DNA of 38,834 bases, taken from NCBI GenBank assembly GCA_001839685.1, contig MLAK01000936.1, positions 1-38,834 on the forward strand, written 5' to 3'. Of this stretch, positions 17,969 to 28,098 are shown piece by piece. Source of the DNA: Tritrichomonas foetus (lineage: Eukaryota; Parabasalia; Tritrichomonadida; Tritrichomonadidae). The notes under the pieces are model-generated. The model did not search any database, was not told the DNA's origin, and worked only from the letters and a program-made list of their open reading frames with translations. A program made the translations under genes and the position numbers. Positions within the stretch are counted from its first letter, which is position 1, and each line of letters starts with the position of its first letter.

Positions 17969-18884
17969 ATAAAATATGTTGATTATTTATTTCTGGCAGA
18001 AATTAATGATTCCATGTAGTATGATCGTATCAGATCCCAAAGCAGCCAGATACATGTAATTTAAATAATAGAAATAATGGTTTTGTTTGAAACTATGAAA
18101 ACATAAATGATGATAACTTGAAATAATGAACCATGATGTAGTAATTCACGATCCTATTTTTTTCTTTCCTCTTAATTTTTTTGTATTTAAATATTTAAAT
18201 AGTTATATTTCTTTCTATTACTATACGAAATTTTGGATATTTGTTTCCTTCATGAAATCCTTTTTGTTTGATAGTAAAAAACAACTTGAGTATATGCACA
18301 AGTAATGTATTAACATCAAATATTTGATTTAGTATCTTATTTACCAAAATAAAGATTCTCTCATAGTAAAATTGTGAGTGACTAAAATTGGAAAAAACAT
18401 GTTATTCTTTATGAACATCTTATTCTTTATGATTCAAAGTCTAGTGTGATCTTTTCCTTAGATTCAAATCACTAGTTAATATATTTTACTACAACATGTG
18501 AAAAAAGAATATGTAACAGAATTTTCAATTCTTTTGGAAGAAATTTATTCAGGCTATTTGTGGTAAAGTTATTTTTTATAATTTTCACTTCATATATTGA
18601 ATAACACTTTCTGTTTGATTTATTTTAAGAAATAACAAAATCAAAAAGTGAAGAATTTGCTAGGCTTGTCAAACTTTTTGAGTGTATATTTGATCTATTA
18701 ATTGAGAAAAGACAAAATTGTCTTGATAACTTATTAATTGATTATAAAATTGACAAAAATTTATCTTTCAATTGAATTTTTGAAACCTTTAAATTCTGAA
18801 TGAATTGATCGTATGATTCATAAAAAGTGGATATAAACCATTCAAAAAATAATTTCTATAATTTTTTTATCAAAATATAAAAAA
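17969..18884. other. Intergenic region before the PHD/SET gene
   Basis: About 0.9 kb AT-rich, no coding frame. Octamers AAAAAGTG occur at 18643 and 18822, the latter about 60 bases upstream of the next ATG and directly after a TCATA initiator-like site. Confidence 0.55.
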
Positions 18885-21800
18885 ATGGATATTTCCGCGC
18901 TACTTTCAAAACCAACCAACGATTCTGTTCCACCCCAAACTTCCGCAGCCAATCATTCATTCGCACAACACCCGCAAATTCTTCCAACTGTCGCATCAAA
19001 CAATCCGAGATATAATTTATCGAATATTGATTCTTTCGCAAACGCCGACAAAAACCAAACAGCAAACAATAGCCAAACAAATGCGTACGTTGATCAGCGA
19101 ATATCAATTCTAGCGCCAGTTCTTCCGACACTTTCCGATCAATCAAAAATTGAGAGTAAAAAAGGCGGGGCGGTTATAAATAATTTGAATGGAAATTTGT
19201 TCACTAATCATTCAATATCAAACAGCATTCCTCCGAACATTAATGCAATTTCTAGTATCAGTCATAATATAAATAATATAAGTAATACAGCAAATAAACA
19301 TCCAATTCCTACAAATTATATAAATTCAACATTTAATCCTAATAATTCTAATCCTTATCATGGAAACAATGTTCAAAATGATATTTCAAATAATAGTAAT
19401 ATTGCAAATAACATAACAGCTAACAATCTTAATAATCTTTCGAACACATTATCAAGGAATCTTCAAGGTGGAGTTTCTTCAATTACTGCCCTACATAATT
19501 TCAATGATTTAAATTTAAAGCAGATTGGAAACACAAGTGTTGTCAATAATAAAGTCATTATTAGTCAAAATGTAGCATATCCCAATATTTCTACAACATT
19601 CCAAAATAATTCAAATACATATAACCGCTCAAATATTCAATTCAGTGGCAATAATTCTAATAGTACGACAAATTTTACTCTCACTCAAAATAATAATTTA
19701 CATAACCCAAACATTCAAAATAAACTTTTAAACACGCACTCAAGCTTACAATCACAAAACGTGAATATACTTCCACAAAATAATGCATCTTCTGAAACTC
19801 AAAATAAAAATACTATTCTAAATTCGAATATTGGACTTTCACAAAATTCATCGAATCATCAAACTAATCAAAATAATCTTACAATACTTTCAAATAATCA
19901 GCAAAACCGAAAAAATTCAAGCAAAACTAACCAAAATAAACAAAATGGGAATAAAAACAATCGTAAAACTGGAAATAGAAATCATAAAAATGATCTTAGA
20001 TCAAATAACCAAAATCTCAAAAACAATTCTAATTCTGGAAATAAAGACAGTTTGTCAAAATTTTTTGATTTAAAACCACCTCCACCATATTTCTATGAAG
20101 ATAAAGAATCAAAGTATGGAATTCGTTGTGTTTGTGGTGAACATTATCGTGACGTATTCCTTGTTCAATGTGAAAAATGTGAAATGTGGCTTCATGGATT
20201 GTGTGTTAATTATGCTCATGATGTTGAAGGTAAGCATTTTTTTTGTCCATATTGTTCAATGACAAAAATTGTTTGTAATTGTGGTAAAAATAATCAATAT
20301 AATGAGCCAATTATTAAATGTGCACTTTGCAATAATTGGTCGCATAAACAATGCGAAAATATCGAATATGGTATTATTCCAAAAAATTTTGTTTGTTCAG
20401 GTTGTAGAACCAAATTTAAATATTTTCATACAAACAATTTACTTGCAAATTTTTCAGTTAACTCATTAAATATTGACAATGAACTCATCTCTTCCACTAC
20501 TGGTATTACCACAAATATGAATGTTGATGTTAATAATACAAATAATACCATAAATTGTTTAAATGGTGTGAACATTTATAATGATTTTTATGAAATTCCA
20601 TATGTGAAATTTAGTGAAAACAATTCAAAAAATGAAACCTCAGAAAGAGTTCCTGTTTTTTCCATATTTTCCAAAGAAATTAATAAAGAAGATATTATAA
20701 GTGTTATTCCTGAAGGTTTATTTCGTCAAATGATTGAAGAAGATTTAAATCAATCTGAAATTTGTTTTAGACCATTTATCGAAAAATATTTTCACAGATT
20801 TGCACAACTTTTATTTGATCGTGCACATGAATTCTTTCGAATTTTTATTGAAACTATTTGTTCAATATTCAAATGTGAACGAAGTGTGGCATTAAATTCT
20901 ATCGACACCCTTGCAACTATTCTTCTATATCAAGCAGAAAATAACGAAAAAATAATTACACAAACTCTCCAAAATGAGAGTATAAATGAAAATAAATTAC
21001 CTGATGAAACGACTGAAAGCAATCATGAAAACACAATAAATGATACTCCAACAACAAACGAAAGCACTCAAAAATCCAATTCAACAGAAAGCAATAATCA
21101 AAGTTCCGATCGTGAAAGTAAAATAGAAATAGAAATAGAAAAAGAAAATGATAATGAGATTAAAAAAAATATCCAACAATATGAAGCTAAAAATTTTATT
21201 TTTAATAATTCCGAATCAATTGAGCAATTTTTGACAAATTTACAAGCACCTCGTCTTGAAAAGAAACCCAATCATGTTAATATTTATATTAAAGAACAAG
21301 AACAAGGAGTTTATTCGCCGATTTCCCTTGAAGATGGTGCATTTATTACCGAAATTCCTGGTTTTCTACTTCATACAGATGAAATTGAAGCAGATCAAGG
21401 AATTCCAAAATCTAGTTTAATGATTACTGATTCAGTTGTTATCATTGATACTAGAAATACTATATTTGAGCCGTTTTCTAAGAAATTTCGTCGAAGTTTT
21501 CATTTTAACAGTATTTTAAAACTAGTTCGAATTCGAGGTGAGATTCGTGTTGGATTATTTGCAACACGTATGAAAGGTCCATTGAGTGAAGAAAAAATTC
21601 GACGAGGTGATGCAGTTCCAATTAATGGTGAAATCATCTTACCATTTGATGGTGATATTCCATTTCCTACCGAAAAAATCGAATGGAAAGATAAACGAAG
21701 ACGAAAAATCACAAACAATGAAACAATTCCCTCAAATAATCAACCAAATAATATTTCAAATCGTCAAATTCCGAATAATCATAATATGACTCATAATTTA

Positions 21801-22031
21801 AACAACAATATGATTATGAACAATCAATCTCCAAATCATAAAATGAAGAAAAAAATTACCCAACAAATTGTGGCCAAACGATGTCAAATAAATCCAAAAT
21901 TAACACTTTTATCATCATTTATTGATGAAACTATTCCACAAATGCCTTTTATTGTTTTATCCGACGAAGAAGACATCGATATTTATAAAATGCATGTTGA
22001 AAAAATCAAAACTCGAATCTTATCACAATAG
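18885..22031 (+). CDS. Double-PHD finger, SET3/MLL5-like chromatin protein
   Basis: The product has 1048 residues. Residues about 1-400 are Asn/Ser-rich and disordered. Two adjacent Cys/His fingers follow: about 412-458 (RCVCGEHYRDVFLVQCEKCEMWLHGLC...FCPYC cut short here) and about 460-509 (CNCG...IIKCALCNNWSHKQCE...CSGC), both with the C4HC3 spacing of PHD fingers. After a helical stretch (600-690) and a charged linker, residues about 805-925 resemble the divergent SET domain of yeast Set3 and animal MLL5/SETD5: GVYSPISLEDGAFITEIPGF, then KKFRRSFHFNSILKLVRI in place of the usual FxRRSCxPNA. Set3-type proteins are thought to be non-catalytic scaffolds that read H3K4 methylation and recruit deacetylases, so a histone-reader role in the nucleus is inferred. 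The tail is Asn-rich with basic patches. Confidence 0.7.
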   Translation: MDISALLSKPTNDSVPPQTSAANHSFAQHPQILPTVASNNPRYNLSNIDSFANADKNQTANNSQTNAYVDQRISILAPVLPTLSDQSKIESKKGGAVINNLNGNLFTNHSISNSIPPNINAISSISHNINNISNTANKHPIPTNYINSTFNPNNSNPYHGNNVQNDISNNSNIANNITANNLNNLSNTLSRNLQGGVSSITALHNFNDLNLKQIGNTSVVNNKVIISQNVAYPNISTTFQNNSNTYNRSNIQFSGNNSNSTTNFTLTQNNNLHNPNIQNKLLNTHSSLQSQNVNILPQNNASSETQNKNTILNSNIGLSQNSSNHQTNQNNLTILSNNQQNRKNSSKTNQNKQNGNKNNRKTGNRNHKNDLRSNNQNLKNNSNSGNKDSLSKFFDLKPPPPYFYEDKESKYGIRCVCGEHYRDVFLVQCEKCEMWLHGLCVNYAHDVEGKHFFCPYCSMTKIVCNCGKNNQYNEPIIKCALCNNWSHKQCENIEYGIIPKNFVCSGCRTKFKYFHTNNLLANFSVNSLNIDNELISSTTGITTNMNVDVNNTNNTINCLNGVNIYNDFYEIPYVKFSENNSKNETSERVPVFSIFSKEINKEDIISVIPEGLFRQMIEEDLNQSEICFRPFIEKYFHRFAQLLFDRAHEFFRIFIETICSIFKCERSVALNSIDTLATILLYQAENNEKIITQTLQNESINENKLPDETTESNHENTINDTPTTNESTQKSNSTESNNQSSDRESKIEIEIEKENDNEIKKNIQQYEAKNFIFNNSESIEQFLTNLQAPRLEKKPNHVNIYIKEQEQGVYSPISLEDGAFITEIPGFLLHTDEIEADQGIPKSSLMITDSVVIIDTRNTIFEPFSKKFRRSFHFNSILKLVRIRGEIRVGLFATRMKGPLSEEKIRRGDAVPINGEIILPFDGDIPFPTEKIEWKDKRRRKITNNETIPSNNQPNNISNRQIPNNHNMTHNLNNNMIMNNQSPNHKMKKKITQQIVAKRCQINPKLTLLSSFIDETIPQMPFIVLSDEEDIDIYKMHVEKIKTRILSQ

Positions 22032-22460
22032 TTGCTTTTATTTCATCATCTATCCATAATAAAATGTATGTAAAACTAGCTACTTATAAAATTATTATTA
22101 TTTTTATAATATATATTTTAAAATTTCGCATTCGCTCATTAATGAGAAGGGAAAAAGAAAATGATACATAAATCTTTTATGAAAAATAAATCTCTATTTT
22201 ATCACATATATTTTATTGCGAATTATTGTTCATATATGTTTTAATGTGAGCAGAGTTCCAAATGCACTGTTAATTCAATTTTTTGATTTGATTTCAATGA
22301 TAGGTTAATTATCACATGGATAGCTTGTTAAGATCTGAATGAAATAGTTTTAAAATTTTATATAATGAAATTCGAAGGACTTTGGAACAGAGTTACTTGG
22401 ATAATGATAACAAGTGTTTCAATGATGAACTTTTTAATGTTTCTGATTTATTTATTTATT

Positions 22461-22510
<50 letters not shown>

Positions 22511-22639
22511 GTGTAATTTTGGTGTAATAAATATCATGTTGTATCAAATGAAATAAAATGATATACAAGGTAAAAAATTGAAAAAATAAAATTGCAATAT
22601 TTGCGACTCCTTTTCCATTCAGTTGATAGTGATATACTA
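22032..22639. other. Convergent spacer with very long poly-T
   Basis: No gene is seen. TTTA repeats lead into an uninterrupted run of 46 T (22463-22508). The frames crossing it are artefacts of the run. Confidence 0.7.
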
Positions 22640-23728
22640 TCAAATTAAAGATTCATCAAACTTAAGCTCATTTTCTAAAATATTCTGTAAAACAAAGTAT
22701 GAATTGGTGTGATTTTCTGCATTCTTGAAATTTAGTCTTGATTCATATTCCGCAATAATTTTTTGTGCATCAATTTGAAAATAAACAATTTTTAAATCTT
22801 CTAAAATTTTTTCTACTTCAATTGGATTTAAAATATGATCAAATGACGAATCTTTTCGTGTATATGCAATATCATAGAGATCATTGTTCAGAGAACCATT
22901 CAAATATTTGCATAATATCGAGAAAAATTCTGTAAATTCTTGTTCATTTAACGAACTTTTATTTTTATCTTTTTGGAAGAAGATAAACAGCTTTTTAATT
23001 AAATTATTGGAAATTTTTGGAGTAGTACTATCATCACAAGAAAATTTACTGAATAAAGTATTAATTTTCTCAATTGTTATTTCTCCCAATTTTTCATCTT
23101 CATCGAGATACTCAAATACTTTATGAATTAGCTCAGAACAATCATTTGTTTGATGACAAAAAAGAATCATTTTGAAAAAATTCGTAAATTCGCAATTCGA
23201 TAAATAATTTGAACTTGTAAATGAAAAAGAAGGGATTGCTAAAATATATTCAATATTTGTCATTCCAAAATTGTGAAGCAGCTGCTTTATTTGTTCTTCT
23301 TTTATCAGATTATTTGAAGACTCTTGTTTGAAAACAAAATGGAAGAAAAAATCGGTTGATATTGATTCAAATTTTAAGACTGATAAAGTAGAAATAGCTG
23401 TTTCTTTATCAACCAACAAATTATTTTCTAAAAATTGGCAGAATTCTTGATTTGGGTGATTCTGAGAGGTTTCTTTTTTATTTACAGAAATTATGAAATA
23501 TTTTATGATGTATTTAATATATTCATGTCTTTGATAACGTCTATTTATTATTGAAAGAAATTGAAAAAAATCAAATTTGGAATTTGATTGAAAGACTTGG
23601 TCAACTTCACGAATAATTATTTCATTATTTTTCATATGCTCCATTTGCTTGTAGCACGCTTCAAATCTCTTTAATGAAGCACAGCATTTGCAAAACATGT
23701 CTTGAGGATTGGACCAAAAAAATGACAT
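22640..23728 (-). CDS. EF-hand-like (calmodulin-fold) protein, degenerate
   Basis: The 362-residue product is mostly helical, with segments shaped like EF-hands: IREVDQVFQSNSKFDFFQFLSII near residue 55, VFEYLDEDEKLGEITIEKINTLFSKF near 200, and FIFFQKDKNKSSLNEQEFTEFFSIL near 245. None has a clean DxDxDG loop; the last is offset by one residue at the acidic positions, and the second has an extra residue before the Gly. Calcium binding is therefore doubtful. No membrane segment or signal peptide. The gene starts 131 bases from the divergent Tup1-like gene and may share regulation with it. A Leu/Phe-rich helical protein of another kind cannot be excluded. Confidence 0.6.
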   Translation of the reverse strand: MSFFWSNPQDMFCKCCASLKRFEACYKQMEHMKNNEIIIREVDQVFQSNSKFDFFQFLSIINRRYQRHEYIKYIIKYFIISVNKKETSQNHPNQEFCQFLENNLLVDKETAISTLSVLKFESISTDFFFHFVFKQESSNNLIKEEQIKQLLHNFGMTNIEYILAIPSFSFTSSNYLSNCEFTNFFKMILFCHQTNDCSELIHKVFEYLDEDEKLGEITIEKINTLFSKFSCDDSTTPKISNNLIKKLFIFFQKDKNKSSLNEQEFTEFFSILCKYLNGSLNNDLYDIAYTRKDSSFDHILNPIEVEKILEDLKIVYFQIDAQKIIAEYESRLNFKNAENHTNSYFVLQNILENELKFDESLI

Positions 23729-23859
23729 TTTTATTTTTGTATTAAAATAAAAAGTATCATGAAAACTTTTTAAGAGAAAATAAACATTTCACTGTTTTTT
23801 CAGTTACACACGTCAATAAATCGAACAGAATTGGTCAAATTAATTGACTTGAAAATAAA
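23729..23859. promoter_or_regulatory. Short divergent promoter region
   Basis: 131 bases separate two divergent start codons. The plus strand has TTTCACTG (23787-23794), a TCA-Y-W match 69 bases before the Tup1-like ATG, and GTCAA-n5-TTGAC, an inverted repeat at about 23834-23848 just before that ATG. Confidence 0.4.
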
Positions 23860-26007
23860 ATGAACGCGCTTTCGACTGATGAAATTCGCGGCTTATTCAA
23901 CACACTCTCAACAGAATACGAGCGACTAAATACTGTTCGAAGTGATCTAGAAGCCGAATGTGCACAACTTATGGATTATATCGATGGACAAGTCAAACAA
24001 ATTTCAAGTTTATCATCAGATCTCGAAAAGCTTCGGAAAGAAGTCGCAAACAGTCATCATTTATCGAATATGCATCCAAAACCTTCACTACCTCCTGACT
24101 ATCGCTCAGATTATCCCAACGGACCATCAAATTCGAATCTTACAAATCCACAACTTCTTCTCAATAACAGCCATACAGGGACCAAACAAGCATTCAATAA
24201 TCAGATCAATCCAAACTCAACTTATAATTTCAACAGCCCATCAAAAAATATCTATATCCAAGGTCAAAATATTTCACCTTCAAACATATCGTCATCCAAT
24301 ATTAATAACAACAATCTCAATCATAATAATAACAGTAACAGTAATGGTTTCAATGTCCTTAATAGTATAAATAATTCATCTGGTCAAAAAACTAGCCAAA
24401 CCAACAATCTTTCTACATTTTATCAAAATGCCAATACAAAAAATCATTCAAACAATTTAATAACTAATGAAGTGAATGAAAATATTACTACAACATTATC
24501 GTCTTCATCAAATGGAGATGAATCAATCCAAAACGATTATGAAATTACATGTTTAATTCCACCCGAAAAAATCGAGCGAAGCCTGAATATTTCACTTGTT
24601 GCTGAAATCCTTGATGTTAGTGTAATATCATCAACTGGATTTTCACCTGACGGCAAGACTCTCGCCATTGGCTCAGACCGAACTCTCCGCGTTTACGATG
24701 TTGCACGTGACGACTTCCTTTTCCAATATACTTTCCAAGATGGAACTGATGAAAATACAAGTAATCATTTAAGATCGCTTGCTTGGGCAGCAGATGGTAG
24801 TCGAGTTTTTTGTGGTGGTGAGGATCATCATGTACGTGTTTTTAGCGTCCCTGAAGGATCACTTCCAGCATCATTCGAAGCAGGAAATGGTGAAGTTTTT
24901 CAATTACAAGTTTCACACGACAACTCTTTCCTAGCAGCAGTGACAGGCGATGGAACTCTCTCTATTTGGGACATGGCTACACTCAAAAATAAGCAAAACT
25001 TAAAGAGACGAAAGCATTCTCAAAATCAGGTCACAACGTCAACAATCCCAAATAATTCTAATTCATGCACTACAGTAGATAATAGTCAAACAAATATTTC
25101 AAATGAAAGATCAAATTTGAAAGAAAACGAATTAAATGAGACCCTAAGAAATGCTGAAGAAGAAGATTTAAAGGATATTCATGAAAGCCCAACCCAAAAC
25201 AACCAAAATGAAAATGATAATAACAATGTAAATGAAAACAAAATTGAAAATGAAAGCAAAAATGAAAATGAAAACAAAAGTGAGAATGAAACCAAAAATG
25301 AAAACGAAAACAAAAATGAAAATGACAATACAAATCAACAATTAAACCAAGAGCAAAAATCGGAGAATGAAGATGGAAAGGATTTTGAAGAAGATGAAGA
25401 AGAAGACGATTTTAATTTAAATGAAAATGAAAACGAAAACTGTCATGAAAATGAAAAAGAAGATAATAATAATAGCTCTGATAATGAAGAAGACCAAGAA
25501 AACTCAGGTAGTGGCGTTGCAACTTCGTTATCAATTTCAGATGATGATAAAGTTATTGCTGTTGGATATTGTGATAGTTATGTTGGCATTTGGAATCTTG
25601 ATAATAAATCACTTAGTTGTCATACCCAATGTCATAGTAGTGGTGTTTATTCAGTCAAATTTTATGATAAATCAACTAAACTTGCAACCTCAAGTTTAGA
25701 CTATACTGTTAAGTTGTGGAGCTGTTTGAATGATTATTCTGAACTACATTTATTAAAAGTACTAAATGGTCATACAAATTTTGTACTGTCTCTCGCAATT
25801 AACCCTAACGAGAAATGGCTTCTGTCTGGATCAAAAGATTTAACAGCAAAATTAACAGACGTTCAAATTCCTGAAATGGTTTATAGTATCAAGGCTCACA
25901 CTAATTCGGTAATTACAGTATCGTTTAGTAATGATGGAACAATGTTTTGTACGGGAAGTGGAGATAAATCTGTGCGAATTTGGTCAATTCAATATGAAAA
26001 TGAATAA
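23860..26007 (+). CDS. Tup1-like WD40 transcriptional corepressor
   Basis: The product has 715 residues. An N-terminal coiled coil (about 1-65, from MNALSTDEIRGLFNTLSTEY to LEKLRKEV) resembles the Tup1/Groucho tetramerisation helix. An Asn/Ser-rich linker leads to seven WD40 blades (about 244-715), ending in RVYDV, RVFSV, SIWDM, GIWNL, KLWSC, KLTDV and RIWSI. The opening (LDVSVISSTGFSPDGKTLA...LRVYDV) is close to the first Tup1 blade, and the last has the GSGDKSVRIW form. An acidic Asn/Glu-rich insert of about 170 residues (380-550) sits between blades 3 and 4. Tup1 proteins bridge DNA-bound factors to deacetylases and nucleosomes; that role is inferred. The stop TAA overlaps TAAA, a trichomonad-type polyadenylation signal. 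Confidence 0.8.
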   Translation: MNALSTDEIRGLFNTLSTEYERLNTVRSDLEAECAQLMDYIDGQVKQISSLSSDLEKLRKEVANSHHLSNMHPKPSLPPDYRSDYPNGPSNSNLTNPQLLLNNSHTGTKQAFNNQINPNSTYNFNSPSKNIYIQGQNISPSNISSSNINNNNLNHNNNSNSNGFNVLNSINNSSGQKTSQTNNLSTFYQNANTKNHSNNLITNEVNENITTTLSSSSNGDESIQNDYEITCLIPPEKIERSLNISLVAEILDVSVISSTGFSPDGKTLAIGSDRTLRVYDVARDDFLFQYTFQDGTDENTSNHLRSLAWAADGSRVFCGGEDHHVRVFSVPEGSLPASFEAGNGEVFQLQVSHDNSFLAAVTGDGTLSIWDMATLKNKQNLKRRKHSQNQVTTSTIPNNSNSCTTVDNSQTNISNERSNLKENELNETLRNAEEEDLKDIHESPTQNNQNENDNNNVNENKIENESKNENENKSENETKNENENKNENDNTNQQLNQEQKSENEDGKDFEEDEEEDDFNLNENENENCHENEKEDNNNSSDNEEDQENSGSGVATSLSISDDDKVIAVGYCDSYVGIWNLDNKSLSCHTQCHSSGVYSVKFYDKSTKLATSSLDYTVKLWSCLNDYSELHLLKVLNGHTNFVLSLAINPNEKWLLSGSKDLTAKLTDVQIPEMVYSIKAHTNSVITVSFSNDGTMFCTGSGDKSVRIWSIQYENE
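25200..25330 (+). repeat. Asn-Glu codon repeat inside the Tup1-like propeller
   Basis: Irregular 6-, 12- and 18-base repeats of GAAAAT/GAAAAC encode NENE, KNEN and SENE runs. They form most of the disordered insert between WD40 blades 3 and 4. Confidence 0.85.
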
Positions 26008-27235
26008 AATTTACTAGCAAAGATTGAATAGAGACAATATATGGAATCAGAATTTTTGTGCATTAATTAAGTTCTCAGAATTCTATAAGTACAAACAAAA
26101 AATAATTCACAAAATTTCTTCCATCCCCATTGAAAAATATAGTAGCATCATCTTTCAAGAATAGAAAGTGAATGGTAATTGTTAACATGATAAAGGAAAT
26201 TGTATTTATATATAAATAAAACTTTTCTGAAAATGATTTTTATTGTCTGAAGTATTGTTATTTCTATATGATGAGCGCATTTTCATGATGACTTTGTAAT
26301 GTGAAATTTGAAGAAGAGGAGGAAAACTTAAAGTAAAAAATCGAGGATTCACATTAATCAAATTGAAAAACGATAGAAATAATGATTAATCAAATCTTTT
26401 GAATTTAATTCCACACCAACAAACTTTTTAAATATTTTACATTCACAAATTCCCGAAGAATTGTTGGGTCATTGAATACGTTTAAAAATAAAATTGTATA
26501 TAAAATCGTGTGAATTCAAAAAGTTTTGTATTTCCTAATAACTTTTTCTATTTAAATTTGTTCCTCCGAAATATCATGATATTTGGGGAGTCCAAAGGTG
26601 GAGTTGCAATCTCAACTGCATAATAAATGATTAGTTTAATTTTTACAATATTTCCTATGATGGTACTATTTTTGGGAAATATCACATATATTTTGAAGAA
26701 TTAATTCAACTCGTCTTGACATTTTAGTATCGATTACTTGGTTCACAGTAACAATAGCGGAGAAGACACTGTTGAATGGAACAATAATATGTTTTCAGAT
26801 CACATTTCATGAATGTCTCTTTTTACATAGCATTTCGTGAATTATCATGAATTAGAATTTTCCCCACGTGACTGAGTCTCTATTTTTCTGTTTTTCCAAA
26901 AATCAAATTTCAGATACATCATATCTAGGGATTAACCTTAAATAAAATCATCCTGCTCAAATATATTTGAACTAAAAAAGCGAAATAAAAAAGAACTTTT
27001 TGAAAAGATATTTATTTGAAATATTTCAGATGTTTCTAATAAAATTTCAGAAAGTCTTTCAAATGTCATAGCTTTGGTATTGAATTTTGGAAAGTTTCTA
27101 AATTAACGCCGGCAAATATTTCTGAAGAAATTGAATGAATAAGTGTGGCATTTAAAAGGCATTTTGAAAAAGGTATTTCTAAAGGCATGATTTCAAATTT
27201 TTGGTAATCACTTCATTTCTCTTATAATAAACAGA
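26008..27235. other. Intergenic region, 1.2 kb
   Basis: AT-rich with no credible frame. TCACTTCATTTCT at 27208-27220 is a candidate initiator for the next gene. Nothing else is recognised. Confidence 0.55.
27208..27217 (+). promoter_or_regulatory. Candidate initiator of the 186-residue protein gene
   Basis: Overlapping TCACT and TCATT matches to the trichomonad TCA-Y-W initiator place transcription starts 26 or 21 bases before the ATG at 27236, the short leader length usual in these organisms. Confidence 0.45.
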
Positions 27236-27796
27236 ATGATGAACATTCGTCAGAAAAGAACACGAGGCCAATTGAAGCTAATCAAAATTCAGTTAAAAGG
27301 AAGCTCTTTATGTATCGATTTAACAAAAAATTATCAAAAAAAAGATTTCTTCAATATTTATTCAAATGAATTGTCACAAATCAAGGAAATAATCACAGAA
27401 AGAACCAAGAATGCAAACACTGAACTTGCGAACAACACTGAAAAACAAGCCGATTTCACCTCCTCTTCAGATGAAATTGAAAATACAGAAACAGATTTTC
27501 TCAATCAAAGTTGTTATTCTCAAAATAAATGTAACATCATGGACCAAAATAACATTCTACCCAATTACGAAATGAGCCCAAACCTGATTAAAGACTCCAA
27601 AAATAATTGGATCGAAGTTTCCGAACTGAGACCAGAAAATGAGAGGGAAGAAACTATTCAGGAAATAATGAACACAAATCTCATGGATTTCAATCTCATG
27701 AATTTAAATGTCATCGATATGAAATTGGAAGAATTATTTGATGAAGATTATAATGATGAATTCTATTTATGTGATGACATTTTTTCGACTTTTTAG
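27236..27796 (+). CDS. Unrecognised small protein, basic N-terminus and acidic C-terminus
   Basis: The product has 186 residues. The first 35 are basic (MMNIRQKRTRGQLKLIKIQL), followed by a polar, Asn/Glu/Ser-rich middle and an acidic C-terminus with a repeated LMDFNLMNLNVIDMKLEELF motif ending in acidic and aromatic residues. No known domain is visible. The combination (basic stretch plus an acidic, Leu/Phe-containing tail) would suit a small DNA- or RNA-associated regulator, but this is only a guess from composition. A good initiator-like site 21-26 bases upstream and an ATG ATG start support it as a real gene. Confidence 0.55.
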   Translation: MMNIRQKRTRGQLKLIKIQLKGSSLCIDLTKNYQKKDFFNIYSNELSQIKEIITERTKNANTELANNTEKQADFTSSSDEIENTETDFLNQSCYSQNKCNIMDQNNILPNYEMSPNLIKDSKNNWIEVSELRPENEREETIQEIMNTNLMDFNLMNLNVIDMKLEELFDEDYNDEFYLCDDIFSTF

Positions 27797-28098
27797 AATT
27801 AATTTTCTGTTTCATAAAAATATCATTTATTGCCATTATACTTGCCTTTGTCTTTATTTATTTATTGATATTTCTGTAATTCAACAAATCATAAAATTAT
27901 TTTTAATTTCTCGAAATAAATATTGTTATTTAATCGAAATTGAGTTTATGATACATATAATCATACAATTAATTACTTAACAAAGGAGAGAGTCCTTTAA
28001 AGGTTATGTTAACAAAAAAATTATTATTGATAAATTATTTGATATCAGAATGTATTTTTATTTGTTATTATCTGTTAAATTTATCATAGATGAATGTA
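27797..28098. other. Short convergent spacer
   Basis: AT-rich, about 300 bases, between the small protein gene (+) and the end of the cyclase-family gene (-). Nothing is recognised. Confidence 0.6.

Noticed and set aside
22365..22643. Frames crossing the poly-T run on both strands
   Set aside because: They consist mainly of poly-Phe or poly-Lys encoded by the homopolymer.
18885..26007. Functional gene cluster of Set3-like and Tup1-like corepressors
   Set aside because: They are separated by an opposite-strand gene, and nuclear trichomonad genes are not known to be organised by pathway; proximity is probably chance.
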